DNA from: Mycolicibacterium crocinum
GTDB taxonomy: Bacteria; Actinomycetota; Actinomycetes; Mycobacteriales; Mycobacteriaceae
Assembly (NCBI RefSeq): GCF_022370635.2
Contig: NZ_CP092362.2
Location: 1,488,001-1,552,000 of the forward strand
Reading direction: 5' to 3'
Length of the DNA stretch: 64,000 nt
Shown: in pieces, positions 42,873-52,246 of the stretch
Numbering within the stretch: position 1 is the stretch's first letter
How the letters are laid out: each line of letters begins with the position of its first letter
Position numbers and translations under genes: made by a program
The notes under the pieces: model-generated
The model's database searches: none
Seen by the model: only the letters and a program-made list of their open reading frames with translations
Told to the model about the DNA's origin: nothing

Positions 42873-44459
42873 ATGACCGGCCGGGTGCTGGCGATCTGGT
42901 GCATGGACTGGCCCGCGGTCGCGGCGGCCGCGGCGGCCGGACTGCCGGCGACATCCCCGGTCGCCGTCACCCTGGCCAACCGGGTGATCGCCTGTTCGGC
43001 TGCTGCCCGCGCAGCCGGGGTGCGACGCACGTTGCGTCGGCGCGAGGCGCAGGCCCGGTGCCCGCAGCTGCATGTGGTCACCGCCGACCCGGCGCGGGAC
43101 GCCCGCTACTTCGAAGGGGTGACGGCTGCGGTCGACGAGGTGGTGCCGCGCGCCGAGGTGCTGCGGCCGGGGCTGCTGGTGTTGTCCGTTCGCGGGGCCG
43201 CCCGCTACTTCGGTTCCGAGCCGGCCGCCGCCGAGCGGTTGGTCGACGCTGTCGCCGCAGCCGGTGCCGAATGTCAGGTAGGCATTGCCGACCAGTTGCC
43301 GACGGCGGTCTTCGCCGCCCGTGCAGGCCGGGTGATCGAGCCCGGCGGGGATGCCCGGTTCCTGTCCGCGCTGTCGATCCGCCAGCTCTCCGGTGAACCC
43401 AGCCTGTCCGGTCCGGGCCGTGAGGAGCTGGCCGATCTGTTGTGGCGCATGGGTATTCGCAACCTCGGCCAGTTCGCGGCGTTGTCGCGCAGCGATGTCG
43501 CGTCCCGGTTCGGTGCCGACGGGGTGGCCGCGCACCGCTTCGCCCGCGGGGAGCCGGTACGCGGGCCGTCCGGTCGCGAACCGGCGGCCGACCTCGAGGC
43601 GGTGCTGCAGTGCGACCCACCGGTCGACCGGGTCGACGCGGCCGCGTTCGCCGGCCGGACACTGGCCGGTGCCCTGCATCGCAGCCTGGAGGCGGCCGGT
43701 GTGGGATGCACCCGGTTGGCCATCCACGCCGTCACCGCCAACGGCGGTGAGCTGACCCGGGTGTGGCGCTGCGCCGAGCCGCTGACCGAGGACGCCACCG
43801 CCGACCGGGTGCGCTGGCAGCTCGACGGCTGGCTCAACAGGCGCAGGCCCGACGACCGCCCGAACTCGCCGGTGACGATGCTTCGGCTGCAGCCGGTGGA
43901 AGTTGTTTCCGCAGAAGCACTTCAGTTGCCGCTGTGGGGCGGGGTTGGTGAGGAAGACCGGTTACGGGCCCGCCGGGCGCTGGTTCGGGTGCAGGGGTTG
44001 CTTCGCCAGGAAGCCGTCCAGATGCCCGTGTTGTCCGGTGGTCGTGGTCCGGCCGAGCGCATCACGCTGACTCCACTCGGTGACGAGCTGGTGCCCAGGG
44101 CCCACCCCGATCGGCCATGGCCGGGGCGGTTGCCGGAGCCCGCCCCCGTGGTGATCCTCGATGATCCAGTGGAATTGCTTGATGCCCAAGGCAATCCGGT
44201 ACGTGTTACCGGTCGCGGGATGTTCACGGCCGAGCCGGCGCGATTGGACGGTGCGGGTCACCACTACCGGGGGGTGCTGAGCTGGTGGGCCGGGCCGTGG
44301 TCGGTGGACGAACGGTGGTGGGATCAGGGCCAGCAGTCCAGGGCGGGCCGGACGGCCCGCGCTCAGGTGCTGGTGGACAGCCGGCCCGGTGAGCCGGGAA
44401 CCGCGCTGCTGCTGTGCTATCGGCAGCGCCGGTGGTATCTGGAAGGCGTCTACGAATGA
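42873..44459 (+). CDS. imuB: ImuB, clamp-binding Y-family polymerase-like protein
   Basis: A 528-residue Y-family homologue that acts as a scaffold, not a polymerase. The N-terminal domain reads LAIWCMDWPAVAAAAAA, without the catalytic acidic residues of active Y-family enzymes. The beta-clamp motif QLPLWG is at 351-356, the same place as in M. tuberculosis. The C-terminal region interacts with ImuA' and DnaE2 in the known system. It overlaps the end of iunH by 10 bp. Confidence 0.95.
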   Translation: MTGRVLAIWCMDWPAVAAAAAAGLPATSPVAVTLANRVIACSAAARAAGVRRTLRRREAQARCPQLHVVTADPARDARYFEGVTAAVDEVVPRAEVLRPGLLVLSVRGAARYFGSEPAAAERLVDAVAAAGAECQVGIADQLPTAVFAARAGRVIEPGGDARFLSALSIRQLSGEPSLSGPGREELADLLWRMGIRNLGQFAALSRSDVASRFGADGVAAHRFARGEPVRGPSGREPAADLEAVLQCDPPVDRVDAAAFAGRTLAGALHRSLEAAGVGCTRLAIHAVTANGGELTRVWRCAEPLTEDATADRVRWQLDGWLNRRRPDDRPNSPVTMLRLQPVEVVSAEALQLPLWGGVGEEDRLRARRALVRVQGLLRQEAVQMPVLSGGRGPAERITLTPLGDELVPRAHPDRPWPGRLPEPAPVVILDDPVELLDAQGNPVRVTGRGMFTAEPARLDGAGHHYRGVLSWWAGPWSVDERWWDQGQQSRAGRTARAQVLVDSRPGEPGTALLLCYRQRRWYLEGVYE

Positions 44460-45523
44460 GCAAGCTGCCGCGCGAACGGGCCCACCCGTTCGATGAACCG
44501 ATCGAAGAACGCCTCCGGATCGACGCCGATGCCGACGTGCGCGTTGGGTTCCCGGCCCCACCGGCGGCTCCAGTCGGCGATCGTCATGCCGCGGGTGAGC
44601 GTTCCGGTGAGTTCGACGTCGACCGTCGTCGCCCGCGTTTGGATCAGGCCGGGATCCAAGGCGACCGCCGCCGCCAACGGATCGTGCAGGTGCGCCAGAT
44701 ACCCCTCGCCCTGGTCGAAGTGAAACTCGAAGTAGAACCGCATCGCATCCTCGAGCGCGCGGATCAACCCGTTGTCCGCCGTCGACCGGGTGCCGCGGGA
44801 GTCGAGCACGCTCATCGCGGTGCTGGCGGTGTCCGCAGCGACGGCCAGGCGGCTCAGGATCTTCGGCGTCAGCTGAATGCTCTCGGTCAGGTTCAACCCG
44901 CACACGATCGGAAGTTGATGCGGTGCAATCGTATTGGCATCCGCGGCCCGCCCCCAGGCGTCGAAGACCTCGGCTGCGGCTTCCGGGTCGACGCTGATGT
45001 TCCACTCGGCCACCGGAGTGGTGTTCCCGCGGTAGTCGAACGCCCCGCCCATGATCACCAGTCGGCGTAACAGCGAGGGCAGGTTCGGTTCATCACGCAC
45101 GGCCAGTGCGAGGTTGGTCATCGGTCCGGTGACCAGACCGATGAGCTCGCCGGGCAGGTCGTGGGCGGCGCGTACCCACGCCTCGGCCGCGTCGTAACTG
45201 GTGAGTTCACGTTCGTGCACCGGCAATTCGGCATAGCCCAGGCCGGCGGGCCCGTGGGTGTCTTCGGCCGTGCGCATCTCCGTGCTCAGCGGTTGGTCGG
45301 CGCCCCGCGACACCGGGATCGCGGTGGCCCCGCACAGTTCGAGCAGCCCGAGGTTATTGCGGCACACCTGATCCACGTCGACATTGCCACCGGTGGAGGC
45401 GATGCCGACCAGGTTGGCGTCGGAGCTGGCCAGCAGGTACACCAGCGCCATCGCGTCGTCGACGCCGGTGTCCACATCGGCGAAAACGGGTAGCGCAGTG
45501 GCCTGGTCATCCCCGACAGTCAC
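44450..45523 (-). CDS. iunH: Inosine-uridine preferring nucleoside hydrolase
   Basis: A 357-residue enzyme cutting the N-glycosidic bond of nucleosides. The calcium site is DVDTGVDDAMALVYLLASSD at the N-terminus, with the usual Asp of NHDP-like LHDPLAAAVALDPGL later, and LVIMGGAFDYRGN. It is Rv3393-like and follows imuB convergently, as in M. tuberculosis. It starts with GTG behind a TANNNT box, probably leaderless. It recycles nucleosides in line with the gua genes. Confidence 0.92.
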   Translation of the reverse strand: MTVGDDQATALPVFADVDTGVDDAMALVYLLASSDANLVGIASTGGNVDVDQVCRNNLGLLELCGATAIPVSRGADQPLSTEMRTAEDTHGPAGLGYAELPVHERELTSYDAAEAWVRAAHDLPGELIGLVTGPMTNLALAVRDEPNLPSLLRRLVIMGGAFDYRGNTTPVAEWNISVDPEAAAEVFDAWGRAADANTIAPHQLPIVCGLNLTESIQLTPKILSRLAVAADTASTAMSVLDSRGTRSTADNGLIRALEDAMRFYFEFHFDQGEGYLAHLHDPLAAAVALDPGLIQTRATTVDVELTGTLTRGMTIADWSRRWGREPNAHVGIGVDPEAFFDRFIERVGPFARQLAHS

Positions 45524-45529
45524 GCGGTC

Positions 45530-45535
45530 ACGATA
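45530..45535 (-). promoter_or_regulatory. -10 box of a leaderless iunH transcript
   Basis: On the minus strand TATCGT lies 6 nt before the GTG start, with no ribosome site between. Confidence 0.45.
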
Positions 45536-45547
45536 CCTGTCGTCGCA

Positions 45548-48160
45548 TCAACTCTCCGGACCGCGCGTCCCGCGTGGGCGGATGATGGCGGCCAATCCGT
45601 CGCGGTCGGACACGCCGAGTTTCAGGCACGCCCGATACACGTGACCCTCCACGGTGCGGACCGAAACCGACAGGTGCTTGGCGATTTCGCGGTTCGACCG
45701 GCCGGCGGCGACCAGCTCGGCGACCTCGAGTTCACGCGCGGTCACCGGCAGCGGTCTCGCCGCGGCTCGGATTGCGGGGGAGGAGACGCCACCGCACAAC
45801 GACACCAGACGCATTGTCCGCGTGAGTGATTCGATCTGCTTGCGGCGAGCGCTGCGCTGCTCGTGGCAGGCGGCCGACTGCGCGGCGGCATCGGCGGCCG
45901 AGAACAGCAGACCGGCCCGTTCGAATTCGAGGCTGACCGCGTCCAGCGCATCGCCGTCGGCCTGCGCCACGGCGGCGGCGTGCCGGGCATACAACTGCGG
46001 CAGCGGACCGTCGACACGTGCGACCAGCGACTGCAGCCGATGCGTCAACTTGCGGTCACCGAAGCGGGCGGCGTCGTGCAATGCCTCGGCCTCCACCGCG
46101 AATTGCCCGCTGCGGTGGGCGGCGTCGGCGGCCGCGCGAGACAGCTCGACGGCACGGCGCCCGCCGCCGCGGGCCGCGGCGATCCACGCCTTGGCGACCA
46201 ACACCTGCGGGTCGAACAATGCCACCGACGGGCCGACGTGCTCGGCGGCCTCGGCCAGCACCCGCTCAGCGTCATCGGCTCTGCCCAAACCGGCATAGGC
46301 GCGGGCCAGCAACAGCCGGCCGGGCAACCGCCATGGCAGCGAGTTCTCCGCATTGAACGCCGCAAGCGCCTGTTCGAGTGTTGGAATCGCGTCGGCGAAC
46401 CGGCCTCGATAGCTTGCCACCAAACCGGCCATCGTCTTAGCGATCGCCCAGCCGAGAAACTCGCCGGACGACGAGAATTCGGCGTAGTTCACGGCGTGTG
46501 TTTCGGCCTTGTCCAGCTCACCGGTGTGCACCAGCGCCAGCACCTCGCCATAGCGGGCGAGCATCCGGATCAGACCATCGGTCGACTTCTGAGTCTCGAA
46601 GCAGCGCGCCACGATCGCAGTGAACTCGTCGCCGCGCCCGGCCAGCGGCATCGCCATGCCGGCCGCGAAAGCCGCGGTCTCCAGGGCTTGTTCGGGAGCC
46701 GCGGGGTCGGACAGCACCGCCTCGGCCTTGGCCATACCTTCGGTCAACCTGTTCTCGAAGACCGTGAACGCGGCGTCGGCGGCGTCGAGCATCGGCCGCA
46801 GGATCGGGTTGGTGACCCGGCCGCGCAGCAGCTCCAGCACCGCGTTGGCGCGCGCCACCTCGCCGAGCGACCAGAACACGATCGAGGCCCGCGGGATACC
46901 CCACAGCAGCAGTTGAACCTCGTCGAGGTCGCCGGGGTCGAAGCGAGCCAGGATCTCGTCAGCCTCAGCCGGCCGGCCCTGCCACATCAGCGCCCGCGAC
47001 AGCAGGTGCGCGGATCGCATGTCGGCTTCCCGCTCGAATGCGGTGCGCGCCAAGCGTTCTCCCAGCGGTGCGTTGGCCAGCGACACCGCGTCCTTGGCCG
47101 CCACCACCAGCAGCCCGGTCTCGGCGGTCTGGTCACTGTCCAGATACAGCTCGGCCAGCCTGATCCGGCCGGCCGCCGATGTCGGCTTCCGCCTCTTCAG
47201 CACCGTGACGATCTGGCCGCGCAACATCCTGGCCGATGCCGTGCCGATCTGGCGCCGCACCACATCGCCGTAGAGCGGATGACTGATCCGCGCGTTGAGC
47301 GTCGGCCCGTCGCGGTCGATCCGGATCAACTGTTCGGACTCCGCGGCATCGATCGCCTGCTCGCCGGCCAGTTCCACCAGCGCGTCGAGGTCCAGCGGTT
47401 CGCACAGGGACAGCAGCCGCAGCACCGTGACGGCTGCGGGGTCGGCGTTGTCGAAACGGTTCTCCAGCAGCGTGGCCAGACCGGGCGACACCGTCGTCGC
47501 GCCGCGCAGCTGCCAGACGCCCTTGACCTCGCTGAGGGTGCCGGCCTCCAGCGCCGCCTCCACAATGTGGCGCAGGAACAGCGGGTTGCCGCCCGACTGG
47601 GACCAGATGACGTTGGCGCTGAGCTCTTCCAAGGTGCCGCCGAGCACCGATTCGACCAGGGTGATGCATTCCTCCTTGCTGAATGGTTCTAGGTCGACGC
47701 GCCTCAGGTAGCCGTCCTTCCACAGCGTCATCACCGAATCCGGGACCGGCTCGCCGCTGCGCACCGTCGCGACGATCGACCCGGTGCGTTCGACGGCGAT
47801 CTGGTGCAGCAGCGTTGCCGACAACTGGTCGAGGAGATGCGCATCGTCCACGCCGATCACCGCCGGACCGTCGGCCAACAGGGACTGGCGTGCCGATACC
47901 AGCAGTTCGATCGGATCGCGTGCCTCGGTGGGCTGGACCCACTGCGCGAAAGCGCCCAGCGGAATGCTGCTCGACGACGCGGTGCAGGCGGCCCACCGGG
48001 CGCGACCGGGCAGCGATGAGGTGACCGAACGTGCCAGAGTCGTCTTGCCGACCCCCGCCGCGCCGGTGATCACGACGCCTGAAGCTTCGCTGTCGGCCAG
48101 CGCCGACTTGATGACCTCGTACTTGGCCGGGCGCTCCAATAGCTGCCAGCCCGTCCCCAT
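45548..48160 (-). CDS. LuxR-family regulator with AAA ATPase domain (LAL/MalT type)
   Basis: An 870-residue regulator. Walker A is GAAGVGKTT at 33-41, Walker B is AVIGVDDAHLLD near 105. The middle 300-750 is a helical, TPR-like sensor. The C-terminal LuxR helix-turn-helix lies at about 805-860 (LPVTARELEVAELVAAGRSN, then REIAKHLSVSVRTVEGHVYR). Such proteins are ATP-dependent activators of metabolite pathways. Its target is not known. In M. tuberculosis cmaA1 occupies this place between iunH and acrA1. The ATG has a TANNNT box 6 nt upstream. Confidence 0.92.
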   Translation of the reverse strand: MGTGWQLLERPAKYEVIKSALADSEASGVVITGAAGVGKTTLARSVTSSLPGRARWAACTASSSSIPLGAFAQWVQPTEARDPIELLVSARQSLLADGPAVIGVDDAHLLDQLSATLLHQIAVERTGSIVATVRSGEPVPDSVMTLWKDGYLRRVDLEPFSKEECITLVESVLGGTLEELSANVIWSQSGGNPLFLRHIVEAALEAGTLSEVKGVWQLRGATTVSPGLATLLENRFDNADPAAVTVLRLLSLCEPLDLDALVELAGEQAIDAAESEQLIRIDRDGPTLNARISHPLYGDVVRRQIGTASARMLRGQIVTVLKRRKPTSAAGRIRLAELYLDSDQTAETGLLVVAAKDAVSLANAPLGERLARTAFEREADMRSAHLLSRALMWQGRPAEADEILARFDPGDLDEVQLLLWGIPRASIVFWSLGEVARANAVLELLRGRVTNPILRPMLDAADAAFTVFENRLTEGMAKAEAVLSDPAAPEQALETAAFAAGMAMPLAGRGDEFTAIVARCFETQKSTDGLIRMLARYGEVLALVHTGELDKAETHAVNYAEFSSSGEFLGWAIAKTMAGLVASYRGRFADAIPTLEQALAAFNAENSLPWRLPGRLLLARAYAGLGRADDAERVLAEAAEHVGPSVALFDPQVLVAKAWIAAARGGGRRAVELSRAAADAAHRSGQFAVEAEALHDAARFGDRKLTHRLQSLVARVDGPLPQLYARHAAAVAQADGDALDAVSLEFERAGLLFSAADAAAQSAACHEQRSARRKQIESLTRTMRLVSLCGGVSSPAIRAAARPLPVTARELEVAELVAAGRSNREIAKHLSVSVRTVEGHVYRACLKLGVSDRDGLAAIIRPRGTRGPES

Positions 48161-48166
48161 GGGGTC

Positions 48167-48172
48167 AGCCTA
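48167..48172 (-). promoter_or_regulatory. -10 box of a leaderless LuxR-family transcript
   Basis: On the minus strand TAGGCT lies 6 nt before the ATG at 48160, with no ribosome site. Confidence 0.45.
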
Positions 48173-48220
48173 AGTGCCTGCCCGCCGTGCCGCTGTGTGT
48201 CTTGTGGGATTCGGCTGAGT

Positions 48221-50113
48221 TCACCAGTGCACGCCGGGCACCAGTCGCACGACCTGCTTGACGGGGCGCGGGGCGCGCAGCCGGATCACCGGCAGACGCG
48301 GGCCAGAAAACGAAGCACGTCGGACTTCGCCGCGGGCCGCCGGTGAATCGGGGTAGCCCAGGTAAAGCTGATGCAGAACCCGGCGGGCCAGCTTGGGAGT
48401 GAAGTACTGGCCCGCGTCGGCCAGCGTGCCCAGCGGGGTGTCGATGCGCACTGGTTTCTCCACCAGCGCCCGAACGACCATCGCCGCGGCATGTTCGGCG
48501 CTGATCGGCGGCACCGGATTCAGCCGGCCCGACGGTGCGATCATCGGCGTCTTCACCAACGGCATGTGGATGGTCGTGAAGGTGATGTTGTCCGACAACG
48601 TCTCCGAGGCCACCACATCGGTGAAGGCATCGAGGGCGGCCTTGGTCGGCAGGTACGAACTGTACTTGGGATTGCGTGCCTGCACGCCGGCGCTCGACAC
48701 GTTCACCACGTGACCACACCGCCGTGCCCGCCAGTGCGGCAGCAGCGCCAGCACCATCCGCACGGCGCCGAAGTAGTTGACCGCCATCACCCGCTCGTAG
48801 TCGTGCAACCGGTCGGTCGACGCGCTCACCGACCGGCGAATCGAGCGGCCGGCGTTGTTCACCAAGTAGTCGACGTGACCGAATCGGCCGAGGATTTCGG
48901 CGATCGTCGTGTCGACGGACTCGGTGTCGGTCACGTCGCAGCTGAACGCGACGGCCTGCCCGCCGTCGGCGGTGATCTCGTCGACCAACTCCTGCAGCGC
49001 TTCGCCGTTGCGCGCCAATGCGAATACGGTCGCGCCGCGCGCTGCCACCGCGACCGCGGAGGCCCGGCCGATGCCACTGGACGCGCCGGTGATGATCACG
49101 TGTCGGCCCGCCAGCGGCGCAGAGTCGGAATCGCCGCGCTCGGGATCGAGATGCTGCGCCCAATATCGCCACAGCGCGGGAGCATAGTCCGAGAACTCTG
49201 GCGGCTCGATTCCGCTGGGAAGCAACACCTTTCGGGTCCATTCGGAGTGAAACACGGCCGAAGTCTCCAACGTGTCGATGGCCTCTGGCGGCACGCCGAG
49301 CTGCGTTACGGCCATGTCCCGCAACACCTTCGCGCGCCCGCGGACCGCCAGCAGCGGCTCGGCGACCTGCCGCGGCAGCCCGCCGCGCAGCGGCGGCAGC
49401 CCCGCAGCCCGGGCCACACCCCGATAGATCTGGCGCAGGCCGACCGGTGCCGGCGCGGTCAGGTGGAAGGTCTGCCCGTCCCGGTCGTCGGCATGCATGA
49501 GTTCCACCAACGCATCGACGACGTAATCGACCGGCACGACATTGATCCGGCCGATGTCCGGCAGGAGAACCGGCGTGACCGACGGCAATGCGGACAGCCG
49601 GGCCAGCAACCCGAAGAGGTGGTACGGGCCCGTGATCCGGTCGATCTCGCCGGTGCGCGAGTCGCCCACGACCACCCCCGTGCGGTAGATGCGAAAGCGT
49701 GCATCCGCCGAGCGCACCAGTTGCTCCGCCTCGAAGGCCGCCCGGTGCCGGGCGCTGGGCAACTGCTGGCCGACGTCGAAATCGTTCTCGGTGAACTCGC
49801 CGCGGAAATCACCGGCCACCGCCACCGAGGAGACGTGATGCAACGTCGTCGCGCCCAACTCCCGGGAGAGCGCGACGGCCGACTCGGTGTCGGCCCCCCG
49901 TAGGTTCACGACATGGTCGGCACCCGGCGGCGCGCATGCGTCGGACAGCGTGTGCACCCGCTCACCCCAGTCCGCGGCGAGCAGGGCCACCCGGGCCCGA
50001 GCCGACGGGTCGTCGACCGTCAGCCACACGTGCGCGTCATCGCGCTCGTCGAGCAGGCGGGTGACAACTCGGCGACCGATGAACCCGGTACCGCCGGTAA
50101 CGACATAATGCAT
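48221..50113 (-). CDS. acrA1: Two-domain reductase AcrA1-like (SDR/epimerase fusion)
   Basis: A 630-residue protein made of two Rossmann parts. Residues 1-320 are an extended SDR/epimerase domain (MHYVVTGGTGFIGRRVVTRL, HHVSSVAVAG). Residues 335-590 are a classical SDR (HVIITGASSGIGRASAVAVA, VNNAGRSI, VNVSSAGVQARNPKYSSYLP) with Tyr-x3-Lys in the YSSYLPTK region. Such fusions reduce fatty acyl-CoA or thioester-linked lipids, as in Rv3391 AcrA1. Conservation beside lpqD and htdY suggests lipid or wax metabolism. It ends in a basic tail (LRAPRPVKQVVRL). Confidence 0.88.
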   Translation of the reverse strand: MHYVVTGGTGFIGRRVVTRLLDERDDAHVWLTVDDPSARARVALLAADWGERVHTLSDACAPPGADHVVNLRGADTESAVALSRELGATTLHHVSSVAVAGDFRGEFTENDFDVGQQLPSARHRAAFEAEQLVRSADARFRIYRTGVVVGDSRTGEIDRITGPYHLFGLLARLSALPSVTPVLLPDIGRINVVPVDYVVDALVELMHADDRDGQTFHLTAPAPVGLRQIYRGVARAAGLPPLRGGLPRQVAEPLLAVRGRAKVLRDMAVTQLGVPPEAIDTLETSAVFHSEWTRKVLLPSGIEPPEFSDYAPALWRYWAQHLDPERGDSDSAPLAGRHVIITGASSGIGRASAVAVAARGATVFALARNGEALQELVDEITADGGQAVAFSCDVTDTESVDTTIAEILGRFGHVDYLVNNAGRSIRRSVSASTDRLHDYERVMAVNYFGAVRMVLALLPHWRARRCGHVVNVSSAGVQARNPKYSSYLPTKAALDAFTDVVASETLSDNITFTTIHMPLVKTPMIAPSGRLNPVPPISAEHAAAMVVRALVEKPVRIDTPLGTLADAGQYFTPKLARRVLHQLYLGYPDSPAARGEVRRASFSGPRLPVIRLRAPRPVKQVVRLVPGVHW

Positions 50114-50144
50114 GGATCATCTTTGATCGCCGATCCCGCCGCGG

Positions 50145-50552
50145 TCAACAGTGCACGGACATCCGCTCCCGAAACCAGTCCGGCCACGGCTGCTTCTCGA
50201 ACGTCACCGCGTCGACACACACGTGGACCATCGTCGCGTCGGCGATCAGGTCCTCGCCGCGGCGGATGGCGAATCGGGTCCGCATCGACGTCTGCCCCAA
50301 CGGCTCGAAGCCGACCCCAACCATCAGGTCGTCGTCGAATCGCGCCGGCTGGCGAAACTGAAGCTCGGCCGCGGCGACGACGAAGTCGATGCCCCTGTCG
50401 AGCAGCACCTGGTAGTCGCCGAAGATGTCCCGAATGGCCTCGTTGAGCGCCATGTCGACCCAGGTCAGGTAGTGGCCGTTGAAGACCCGGCCCTGCATGT
50501 CGCATTCGACATACCGCACGCGCAGCGGCGTGCCGAACCTCATCGGCGTCAT
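50145..50552 (-). CDS. 4HBT-family acyl-CoA thioesterase
   Basis: A 135-residue hot-dog-fold protein. LRVRYVECDMQGRVFNGHYL has the 4-hydroxybenzoyl-CoA thioesterase signature with the catalytic Asp. ALNEAIRDIFGDY, then ELQFRQPARFDDDLMVGVGF are the conserved helix and strands. It probably releases fatty acids from CoA. Its ATG lies 1 nt after the lpqD stop and the stop lies 31 nt before acrA1 begins, so all three form an operon. Confidence 0.85.
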   Translation of the reverse strand: MTPMRFGTPLRVRYVECDMQGRVFNGHYLTWVDMALNEAIRDIFGDYQVLLDRGIDFVVAAAELQFRQPARFDDDLMVGVGFEPLGQTSMRTRFAIRRGEDLIADATMVHVCVDAVTFEKQPWPDWFRERMSVHC

Positions 50553-50553
50553 C

Positions 50554-51261
50554 TCAGAACGAGGTGATGCCGTCCCAGTCCACGAGCGTCCAGCCGATCA
50601 CCGGGTTGCCGGTTACCACTACCCGGCCGGTATTGGGCAGCGGGTGATCCGTTGCGAGGCTGTCTTTGGCGTTACGCGCATTCATCAACGTCCACAACAT
50701 GATTGACGCGGAGCTGGAGAATGCGACGGGCTTGTTGTTGCCGCTTTCGTAGATCTTCTGCACCGCACCGGTGAACTTGCCGTTGAACTCGGCGCCGCTC
50801 ACCGAACCGGGAATGGCGAAGTCGGTGTCCCCGCGCAGCCAGTCGGCCGGGGCGACCATGTAGGTGGCGGCGGCATTCTTCACGTTGCCGCCGTCGAACC
50901 AGCCGGCCGAGATCTCGTCGAGGCCGGGCAACACGGTCACCTGCTTACCGAGCGCCTTGGCCATCGGCGCGGCAGTCTGCTGTGTGCGCACCATCTCCGA
51001 GGCGTAGACGCCGTCGTACCCATTGCTCTTCAGCCTGTTGGCCGCGGCGGCGGCCTGCTGCTCGCCGGTCGGCGTCAGCGATGGTCCGGGAACCGATGTG
51101 TCGATCACCCCGGCCGCGTTGGCCTCCGACTCCCCGTGTCGGATGAAGGTCAGCGTGATCGTGCGGTCGTGCGGTGTGTCGGAACTGCAGCTGGCGAGAA
51201 GCACGGCCGCCAATAGCGCGGCGATCAGGGAGATGAGGGTCCGGGCGCGCAGAAGATGCAT
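50554..51261 (-). CDS. lpqD: Histidine-phosphatase-fold lipoprotein LpqD
   Basis: A 235-residue lipoprotein with lipobox LLASC (Cys25). The phosphatase motif is TFIRHGESEANAAG, with the second His replaced or displaced (SSSASIMLW instead of SHG-type motif). That may reduce activity. It starts MHLLRARTLISLIAALLAAV. It matches Rv3390 in place and type. It heads the operon with the thioesterase and acrA1. Confidence 0.88.
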   Translation of the reverse strand: MHLLRARTLISLIAALLAAVLLASCSSDTPHDRTITLTFIRHGESEANAAGVIDTSVPGPSLTPTGEQQAAAAANRLKSNGYDGVYASEMVRTQQTAAPMAKALGKQVTVLPGLDEISAGWFDGGNVKNAAATYMVAPADWLRGDTDFAIPGSVSGAEFNGKFTGAVQKIYESGNNKPVAFSSSASIMLWTLMNARNAKDSLATDHPLPNTGRVVVTGNPVIGWTLVDWDGITSF

Positions 51262-51354
51262 CCTTCTAGGTTGCCTTGTCGACCGCTGTGGTGGGCGTGA
51301 ATTCTGTCAGTGCGACGATGATGTTTCTGATCCGACGACGTCAGGAGTGCGGCA

Positions 51355-52224
51355 ATGGCCATCGACCCCACAGCAATCGGCGCGGTCACCGATCCTGCGC
51401 CCTACCAGTGGACCGATCGCGACACGATGCTCTATGCGCTCGGGGTCGGTGCGGGCACCGATGATTTGCCGTTCACCACCGACAACAGCCACGGCATCGC
51501 CCAGCAGGTCTTGCCCACCTTCGCGGTCATCTGCTGTCCGGCGTTCGGCGCCGCCACCAAGGTGGGTTCGTTCAACTGGGGCATGCTGCTGCACGGTTCG
51601 CAGGAGATCCGTCTGCACGCACCGCTGCCCGCCTCCGGTCAGCTCTCGGTGGTGTCCGAGGTGGCTGACATCCAGGACAAGGGCGAAGGCAAGAACGCGA
51701 TCATCGTGATGCGCGGCAAGGGGACCGATCCCGAGACCGGCGAACTCGTCGCCGAGACGCTGTCGACCGCGGTCATTCGCGGCGAGGGCGGCTTCGGCGG
51801 TCAGCCGGGTCAGCGGCCCGCCGCCCCGGAGTTCCCCGACCGCGAGCCCGACGCCCGCATCGCCATGCCGACGCGGGCCGACCAAGCGTTGATCTACCGC
51901 CTGTCGGGTGACCGCAATCCGCTGCACAGCGATCCGTGGTTCGCCCGCGAGATGGCCGGCTTCGACAGGCCGATCCTGCACGGACTGTGCACGTATGGGT
52001 TCGCCGGCCGCGCACTGCTCGCCGAACTCGCCGGCAATGAGGCCGCCAAGCTCACCGCGGTGAGCGCACGGTTCACCTCGCCGGTGTTCCCGGGCGAGAC
52101 GTTGACGACCTCGATCTGGCGCACCGAGCCCGGTCGGGCGGTCTACCGCACCGAGGCCAGCGGGCCCGACGGTTCCAACGCCCGGGTCGTGCTCGACGAC
52201 GGCACTGCCGAGTACACGGACTGA
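51355..52224 (+). CDS. htdY: 3-hydroxyacyl-thioester dehydratase HtdY
   Basis: A 289-residue double-hot-dog hydratase. The C-terminal hydratase-2 motif is YRLSGDRNPLHSDPWFAREM, with the catalytic Asp and His, followed by FDRPILHGLCTYG. The N-terminal repeat starts PYQWTDRDTMLYALGVGAG. It removes water from (R)-3-hydroxyacyl-CoA in lipid metabolism. It is divergent from lpqD and matches Rv3389c in position. Confidence 0.92.
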   Translation: MAIDPTAIGAVTDPAPYQWTDRDTMLYALGVGAGTDDLPFTTDNSHGIAQQVLPTFAVICCPAFGAATKVGSFNWGMLLHGSQEIRLHAPLPASGQLSVVSEVADIQDKGEGKNAIIVMRGKGTDPETGELVAETLSTAVIRGEGGFGGQPGQRPAAPEFPDREPDARIAMPTRADQALIYRLSGDRNPLHSDPWFAREMAGFDRPILHGLCTYGFAGRALLAELAGNEAAKLTAVSARFTSPVFPGETLTTSIWRTEPGRAVYRTEASGPDGSNARVVLDDGTAEYTD

Positions 52225-52246
52225 TGTCGCGGCACCGCCGCGGCGA

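Noticed and set aside
45863..47692. 609-codon plus-strand frame opposite the LuxR regulator
   Set aside because: Gln/Arg/Gly-rich shadow composition; the opposite strand has clear Walker and helix-turn-helix motifs.
48371..49903. 510-codon plus-strand frame opposite acrA1
   Set aside because: Shadow frame without start signal; the minus strand carries two Rossmann domains.
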